From Haliotis asinina (lineage: Eukaryota > Mollusca > Gastropoda > Lepetellida > Haliotidae), in NCBI RefSeq assembly GCF_037392515.1, contig NC_090291.1, positions 34,867,001-34,931,000 of the forward strand: DNA of 64,000 nt. Direction: 5' to 3'. Each line of letters opens with the position of its first letter. Positions within the stretch are counted from its first letter, which is position 1. Position numbers and translations under genes: made by a program. The notes beneath the pieces are model-generated. The model was not told where the DNA came from. It did no database searches and saw only the letters and a program-made list of their open reading frames with translations. This document shows, piece after piece, positions 58,316 through 64,000 of the stretch.

Positions 58316-58421
58316 AAAGAAAACAGCATTACTGAGGTTAGAAGTGTTGAGGTTACACATATCGAGGTTAAAGATACTGAGGTTACACATACCGAGGTTA
58401 GAGATACTGAGGTTAGAGGTG
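58316..58421. repeat. Short minisatellite, about 15-16-bp unit
   Basis: GATACTGAGGTTACACATAC and variants (TACTGAGGTTAGA, TACCGAGGTTAGA) repeat about six times. Confidence 0.85.
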
Positions 58422-59799
58422 CATAGGATCCACGACTGTACAGTGACAACAACAGAGTTGACTGTTTAAATAACTGGATAAAAGGGGAGTTATATAAATC
58501 CAGATGTTAATTCAGAGAATGGATAAAATGGCACGACATTAAAAATGTGTTAAATGGTTTTGAATGAAGGAAAGTGTGATACGATGACATCCCAGCTGGT
58601 GCAAGTATTTTCCGTGTCGGGATACATTTTCATGTGTGTTCACTGCTCTCCATACACAGGTAGGTGAAAGTCACACACCTCCCGATTGGCCGCAACCAGC
58701 CAGGTAAATCTCACCTCCTTACATCAAAGAGTTCAGAGGAATGTGTATGTTTACTTTGGCTAGGACTGTCAATGGGATCTTGATTGATAGCAATTCCCCT
58801 GTAGGAAACATTGCACAGCGAGTACATTAAACACTTACGTAATGAAGTGGAGGTCGCGTATGTGATTGAAATATTCACAAATACAATTTGATGGAAGCTG
58901 ATTCAGAGGCTGTTTTATATCCAGGCTTTCAACCTTAATCATTGCAATGTATTTCTTAAAATGGGTCAGGTTTTTTTAGTTTATGTTTTTGTTTTGTTGA
59001 CTGTATGTCCCTTGGGGTCTCAAATAGTGAAGTGTGATCAGCTTTGGAGGAATTGGACATTTGGTGTCCAAATGTTCCATGTTTATTGCTGAACTTTGTT
59101 GTTTTGGTTTTATCTGTACAAGCAGTTAATCAAGTTGTATGTGAAGAAAAAGAGTTAAGCAAACACATGTAGTATTTTCTGATGTGTGAATTTTGTGGAA
59201 ATAATCTTGCATCATTGTTTGGATTTCACTGAATTCTTCTGTTGTTAAAAATATTGTTGCTTTGACATTCATGTTGTGTTGTGTTTGGCGCTTTCTTCTG
59301 ATAGAGATCCACTAGCCTTCCTTTCACTGAGGGTCCCGTCAGTGTAACCAGATCCCCTCTCTGGTCATAAACATCTATTTTCATTCCTCCTCTTTTTAGA
59401 GAGCTCTATTTGCCACACATCTGTTGAGTGAGAGCCAGATGCTGACCTACAGATGAAGGGACCCACATTATTTTCAGTCTAGTCAAACCAATGTCTACTG
59501 CATTATGGGTACAATAAAGCATGGAAAGTAAAGTGCTCTTGCTTCTGTCAGAAGAGTTATTTCTTTTCTGCCTGCAATTATACCAGTCATTGTTTCAAGT
59601 TCCTGTGTCAAGAGAAGCTACTCTTGACAGCCACATTCCTGGTTTCATCATGTTTTGAAGATGGAGAGTGCTCTGGCTTTGTGAAGGGAATTCATAACAT
59701 GAGGAATTTAGTCTTTTATGGCGAAATGTTGTTCTCTTGTAATGGTTGTCTGGTTAAAAGCAGTTTGAAATTTACAATAAGATGATGGTTTCATCTGTA
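58422..59799. other. Intron-like sequence
   Basis: Two good-looking acceptors occur (TCTTCTGATAG near 59305 and CCTCTTTTTAG near 59399) but neither is followed by an open block with a convincing donor. Confidence 0.4.
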
Positions 59800-60032
59800 G
59801 AATAAGCCTTCAGCATCCTATGCTTGCCATAAAAGGCGACTAACGGGATCGGGTGGTCAGGCTTGCTGACTTGGTTGACACATGTCATCTGTTCCCAATT
59901 GTGCAGATCGATGCTCATGTTGATGATCATTGGATTGTCTGGTCCAGATTCGATTATTTACAGACTGCCACCATATAGCTAGAATATTGCTGAGTGCGGC
60001 TTAAATTAAACTCACTCACTCACTCACTCACT
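59800..60032 (+). repeat. SINE-B copy, plus orientation, 5' slightly short
   Basis: AGAATAAGCCTTCAGCATCC, GACTAACGGGATCGGGTGGT, TTGACACATGTCATCTGTTC, ATTATTTACAGACTGCCACC, GAATATTGCTGAGTGCGGCT and a long (CACT)n tail. The inner GACTATGCTTGTCGTAAGAGGC segment is missing, leaving one AAAAGGCGACTAACGG junction. A second ACTC run lies at 60077-60102. Confidence 0.92.
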
Positions 60033-61470
60033 GATGGTTTCATCTAATCTGGGGTCAAAGTAAGGAACTCACACTTGCACACTCACTCACTCACTCACTC
60101 ATGCATGACAATTTAGGTACCCATTGTAAACAAGAAATATAGACACGTGTTAACACTTTTCAATTGCACCTTTCAACTAGCAGACATGATGATTTAATAC
60201 TAAAAGTGAGTTCAAAAACCTGCTTTTATAGGATTATAGCTGTGTTCACATTCAAACTGTACTTTTAAGAACACCCAGAATGTAACGGATTAAGCATAGG
60301 CATATGAAACAATTGGGTGTTCTTAACTTCATTTGAGTAGTATACGTTCATATTCAATACTGTTTACATCTCAGCTCAATGGGTGCTGCTGTGTTAGGAG
60401 TTCAGTTATAACATCCCACGAGTGTGACCACAAATGAGAAATATGCAGAGATATTTCACTGGTTTGCCTGATGTGATGAATAAAAAATGACAATAATTCA
60501 CAAATATGTTTAGCTTTGCCCTTCTGTTGTGAAACCAGGCAATTTTCTGCACCATCTTGTATATAGATAAATGTCGAATTGTGTGATGGCCATCTTCGGA
60601 TCCTTGATCCCATGCTGCAGAAGAATGAGAACTTGCGACTTTATCACTTCAAAGCAGTTGTCCAATAGAATGCCTCCATACAAACTGTATTATATCTACA
60701 ATGAAATGATTTTTCATCAAAGTTGGCGCCAAGGGTCTGACTGGGTCCCAACAAAGGGAAGAGCTACTGAAGCGATGGCTCAGTGTCAGGATAGCTCTCT
60801 GATCATTCATGTGGAATCACTTTGTCTGAAGTTGAGAGAATATATAATGGCAAACATTCACAAGTGTTTCACCTCTATGTTGCTGCTACGATTATATTCA
60901 ATGTGAATGGAAGGACATTAGTTACACAGAGATTTGAAGCTTGCCCAAGATTTTATCTGTTCACAGAAATGTTCCATGCCTCTGTTATTTAAGATCGTGT
61001 TGTTTTTGTTGGAAAGAGAATCAAACAACTGATTGTGTTGGATCATATATAGAAGTAGTTGACAATCAGATCTGATTGATTTGTTTTTCAGGTTCAGAAG
61101 CAAAATAATTTTCCATACACTACAAAGGGTATTTGGAATGTATCTTTGAATATCTAGTGATATTTTCCACCTTCAGTCATGTGTCAAAGAAGAATCTAAG
61201 ACATATGCTTTAGTAAACTGGAAATGAGAATGCTGTTCAGCCATGGTTGATTCTGCGAGACGTACAACATACTTACTCTGCTATCTTCTCATTATTCATA
61301 CTTCTTTTAAGATTAAAGACAAAAAATGTTAGAACAACATGCATTAATGGATTGTCTTAAGAAATAATTTACTTTTTATATTTTCCAATAATTACTCAAG
61401 CAGTTGGATGAACAAATAAGTGTTTTTTTGTCATAATGGTTTGATGGCCACCCGATGTTCTGAGTAATAG
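60033..61470. other. Non-coding sequence
   Basis: A frame at 60571-60906 (+, 111 codons) has no recognisable motif, and no splice framing. Nothing else supported. Confidence 0.4.
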
Positions 61471-61628
61471 GCACATGTGTATCGTGATCACTTGGTGTCA
61501 AGGAGAACAGACATGAAAGGGTTCGAGCGAATGCTGCACATTGGTCTGATGACAGCCATTAGACCCAGCATGACAGCAGATGAGCTAGATCTACCTGTGT
61601 ATCTTCACGGTAATAACCCTCGTCAAAG
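61471..61628 (+). CDS. Candidate exon, protein not recognised
   Basis: An open block follows an acceptor-like GTAATAG and ends at a donor GTAACA (61629). It encodes about 52 residues including RRTDMKGFERMLHIGLMTAI and TADELDLPVYLHGNN. The next in-frame stop lies just beyond the donor, and an in-frame TAG lies just before the proposed start. Residue composition looks protein-like, and its phase-2 end fits the following candidate exon. The acceptor has a poor pyrimidine tract, so the true 5' edge may differ (for example at GTGTCAAG, 61502). I do not recognise the family. It may belong to the nkd-like transcription unit (its phase-0 start fits exon 2) or to another gene. Confidence 0.45.
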
Positions 61629-61846
61629 GTAACAGTTGTATCATTACTGGAGCAGCCATTATGTTTTATCAGTTTTCACAAATCATTGTGAAATTATATT
61701 CAGGGCATGTGCTGCTGAAAGGTCATGCATGTATACGTGATCATGCATAAACCTGCAGGTGCATGTACATGCATACACAGGTGCAGTGAATAACATGTTT
61801 GCAGGAACATTCCTAAGGTTATGGAATGTTGTGTGTACTATCTCAG

Positions 61847-62047
61847 TTATTTGCATCGTCAGCTAACATCTAGGGAGGATGAAATTCAGCAAGAACTCCA
61901 GGTAGAATTTAACAGATACACCAAGGGGTACCCTAGAGAAGATTTGCTTCACAAAACCATTCCATTGTCCAGACTGGTTAGCCACTGGTCTGTCACCAAT
62001 CTGTCATCACTCCAGCCTGATCCAATCAGTCTGATTCTGTGTCCAGA
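61847..62047 (+). CDS. Candidate exon, protein not recognised
   Basis: Acceptor ACTATCTCAG (to 61846) and a consensus donor GTAAGT (62048-62053) frame 201 bases. Using the phase left by the preceding candidate (AG + T = Ser), it encodes YLHRQLTSREDEIQQELQV, then FNRYTKGYPREDLLHKTIPL and SRLVSHWSVTNLSSLQPDP, ending in phase 2. The amphipathic, charged sequence and fitting phases support real coding. The family is unknown to me; no membrane segment or catalytic motif is visible. No continuation was found before the terminal minisatellite. Confidence 0.55.
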
Positions 62048-62772
62048 GTAAGTTGATTAGTGTCCTGACAGATGGTCATCCTAATGACTAACACTATTAT
62101 CTGTGAAAGTCTTGTAGACAGTAGCAGTCTATACTGTTGCTATTTAACATGGCTGTGCCTGTTGACAGAATGTGTGCATCATTTTATACGAGTTCACTTT
62201 ACAAATTTCATTATGAGACTGACCAGTCTAGACAGGTTATATAAAACAGTATTATGGAAAATGTTTGTGTTTTTTGCACATTGTGCTATGAGTATGACCA
62301 GCTCACTCACTCAACCGTTCAGCCACCCACCAACTCACTCAACCACCCACTTTATTCACACACTGCCCCACACTCAACCACTTGCTCAACTGCTGAACCA
62401 CTAACTCACTTACTTACTGCTGTCAACCCATGCTGCCTCTCACTGCGACAAGCTGCCTCTTACTTGCTACAGTTTCAGCTCTGCTCAATATACAATCTGT
62501 ATACATGTATACTTTCATTTATTCAAGGCACAAAGGCATACAGTATCATAATTTAATCAAAATCTTGTATTTCAATGCTGCGCTTCCTCTCAGGATGCAT
62601 GCTCGTTCCATTTTTGTTAATATTTACATGATCGTGACTTCACTGGAATATTTTTAGCTCGTTTGAAATCTATACATGTATTTGTTATCAAATATGGTAT
62701 CTGTCCAAATTTGTGATTTTCATGAAATGCGTGGATGATATGTTGGGGACAAACTTATGTACAGTAATGCAC
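62048..62772. other. Non-coding sequence with an ACTC/CCAC-rich patch
   Basis: A patch of CACTCACTCAACCGTTCAGC, CACCCACCAACTCACTCAAC lies at 62298-62412, resembling a degraded SINE tail expansion. No exon supported. Confidence 0.5.
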
Positions 62773-64000
62773 TTGATGTGCTAGTAGGGTATGTGAGTCC
62801 ATGTGCTAGTAGGGTAGGTGAGTCGATGTGCTAGTAGGGTAGGTGAGTCGATGTGCTCGTAGGGTAGGTGAGTCCATGTGCTAGTAGGGGAGGTGAGTCA
62901 ATGTGCTAGTAGGGTAGGTGAGTCAGTGTGCTAGTAGGGTAGGTGAGTCGATGTGTTAGGATAGGTGAGTCAGTGTGCTAGTAGGGTAGGTGAGTTGATG
63001 TGCTAGTAGGATAGGTGAGTCCATGTGCTAGTAGGGTAGGTGAGTCAGTGTGCTAGTAGGATAGGTGAGTCCATGTGCTAGTAGGGTAGGTGAGTCGATG
63101 TGCCAGTAGGGTAGGTGAGTTGATGTGTTAGTAGGGTAGGTGAGTCCATGTGCTAGTAGGGGAGGTGAGTCAATGTGCTAGTAGGGTAGGTGAGTCAGTG
63201 TGCTAGTAGGGTAGGTGAGTCAGTGTGCTAGTAGGGTATGTGAGTCCATGTGCTCGTAGGGTAGGTGAGTCAATGTACTAGTAGGGTAGGTGAGTCAGTG
63301 TGCTAGTAGGGTAGGTGAGTCGATGTGCTAGTAGGGTAGGTGAGTCGATGTGCTAGTAGGGTAGGTGAGTCGATGTGCTCGTAGGGTAGGTGAGTCGATG
63401 TGTTAGTAGGATAGGTGAGTCAGTGTGCTAGTAGGGTAGGTGAGTCGATGTGCTAGTAGGGTAGGTGAGTCCATGTGCTAGTAGGGTAGGTGAGTCAGTG
63501 TGCTAGTAGGATAGGTGAGTCCATGTGCTAGTAGGGTAGGTGAGTCAGTGTGCTAGTAGGATAGGTGAGTCGATGTGCTAGTAGGGTAGGTGAGTCGATG
63601 TGCCAGTAGGGTAGGTGAGTCGATGTGTTAGTAGGGTAGGTGAGTCCATGTGCTAGTAGGGGAGGCGAGTCAATGTGCTAGTAGGGTATGTGAGTCGATG
63701 TGCTAGTAGGGTAGGTGAGTCGATGTGCTAGTAGGGTAGGTGAGTCGATGTGCTAGTAGGATAGGTGAGTCCATGTGCTAGTAGGGTAGGTGAGTCAGTG
63801 TGCTAGTAGGGTATGTGAGTCCATGTGCTCGTAGGGTAGGTGAGTCGATGTGCTAGTAGGGTATGTGAGTCAATGTGCTAGTAGGGTAGATGAGTCCATG
63901 TGCTAGTAGGGTTGGTGAGTCAGTGTGCTAGTAGGGTAGGTGAGTCGATGTGCTAGTAGGGTAGGTGAGTCAGTGTGCTAGTAGGATAGGTGAGTCAGTG
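62773..64000. repeat. Minisatellite, 25-bp unit, about 49 copies, runs off the window
   Basis: The unit is GATGTGCTAGTAGGGTAGGT plus GAGTC. Variation is concentrated at a few positions: G/C/A before ATGTG or AGTGTG, GCTAG/GCTCG/GTTAG, and GGGTAGG/GGATAGG/GGGGAGG/GGGTATG. One unit near 62953 has lost about five bases. The array continues past 64000, so its true length is unknown. Confidence 0.97.

Noticed and set aside
59305..59460. Two strong-looking splice acceptors followed by short open blocks
   Set aside because: Neither block ends in a usable donor before an in-frame stop.
60571..60906. 111-codon + ORF
   Set aside because: No recognisable motif, erratic composition, and an overlapping minus frame is equally open.

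Overview
The window reads as eukaryotic, non-coding-rich DNA, most probably from a marine gastropod and by my recognition of its SINEs an abalone-like vetigastropod. Overall composition is AT-rich. There are no long intact ORFs, no operons and no Shine-Dalgarno organisation. Splice signals flank the few convincing coding blocks. Many copies occur of two short interspersed repeats ending in CTCACTCACTCACT, which I associate with abalone sequence. The species call is inference and was not searched.

Layout. About 0-22 kb is intergenic and repeat-dominated. It holds several minisatellites, two foldback elements (1.2 and 1.9-2.5 kb), a decayed R2/R4-like LINE (about 3.0-3.7 kb), a Tc1-like DNA transposon with both terminal inverted repeats and a broken DD34E transposase (7.3-8.7 kb), and many copies of SINE-A (tRNA-like head), SINE-B (about 260 bp) and an unclassified family here called C. 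About 21.9-22.7 kb is a CpG- and GC-richer promoter-like block. It leads into the first coding exon of a + strand gene (22734-22758, donor GTGAGT) and a second exon (23567-23676, TTTCAG acceptor, GTAAGT donor). Joined in phase they give a 45-residue N-terminus starting MGKLQSRHA. That start is nearly identical to the myristoylated N-terminus of vertebrate Naked cuticle (NKD) proteins, so I call the gene a probable nkd homologue whose remaining exons I could not find.

From 23.7 kb to about 61.4 kb the sequence looks like intron and/or intergenic DNA carrying minisatellites, microsatellites and SINE copies. At 61471-61628 and 61847-62047 two phase-compatible exon-like blocks on the + strand encode about 119 residues of a protein I do not recognise. 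They may belong to the same transcription unit or to a following gene. The window ends inside a 25-bp minisatellite of about 49 copies.

The most useful observations are these: the nkd-like first exons with TCF/LEF-type motifs and a helper-like motif upstream; two SINE families sharing one 3' tail; two minisatellites that arose from neighbouring parts of the same dispersed repeat; a SINE nested in another SINE with a target-site duplication; and a near-perfect 36-bp array that makes a misleading 229-codon ORF. I found no bacterial, phage, CRISPR or plasmid system.
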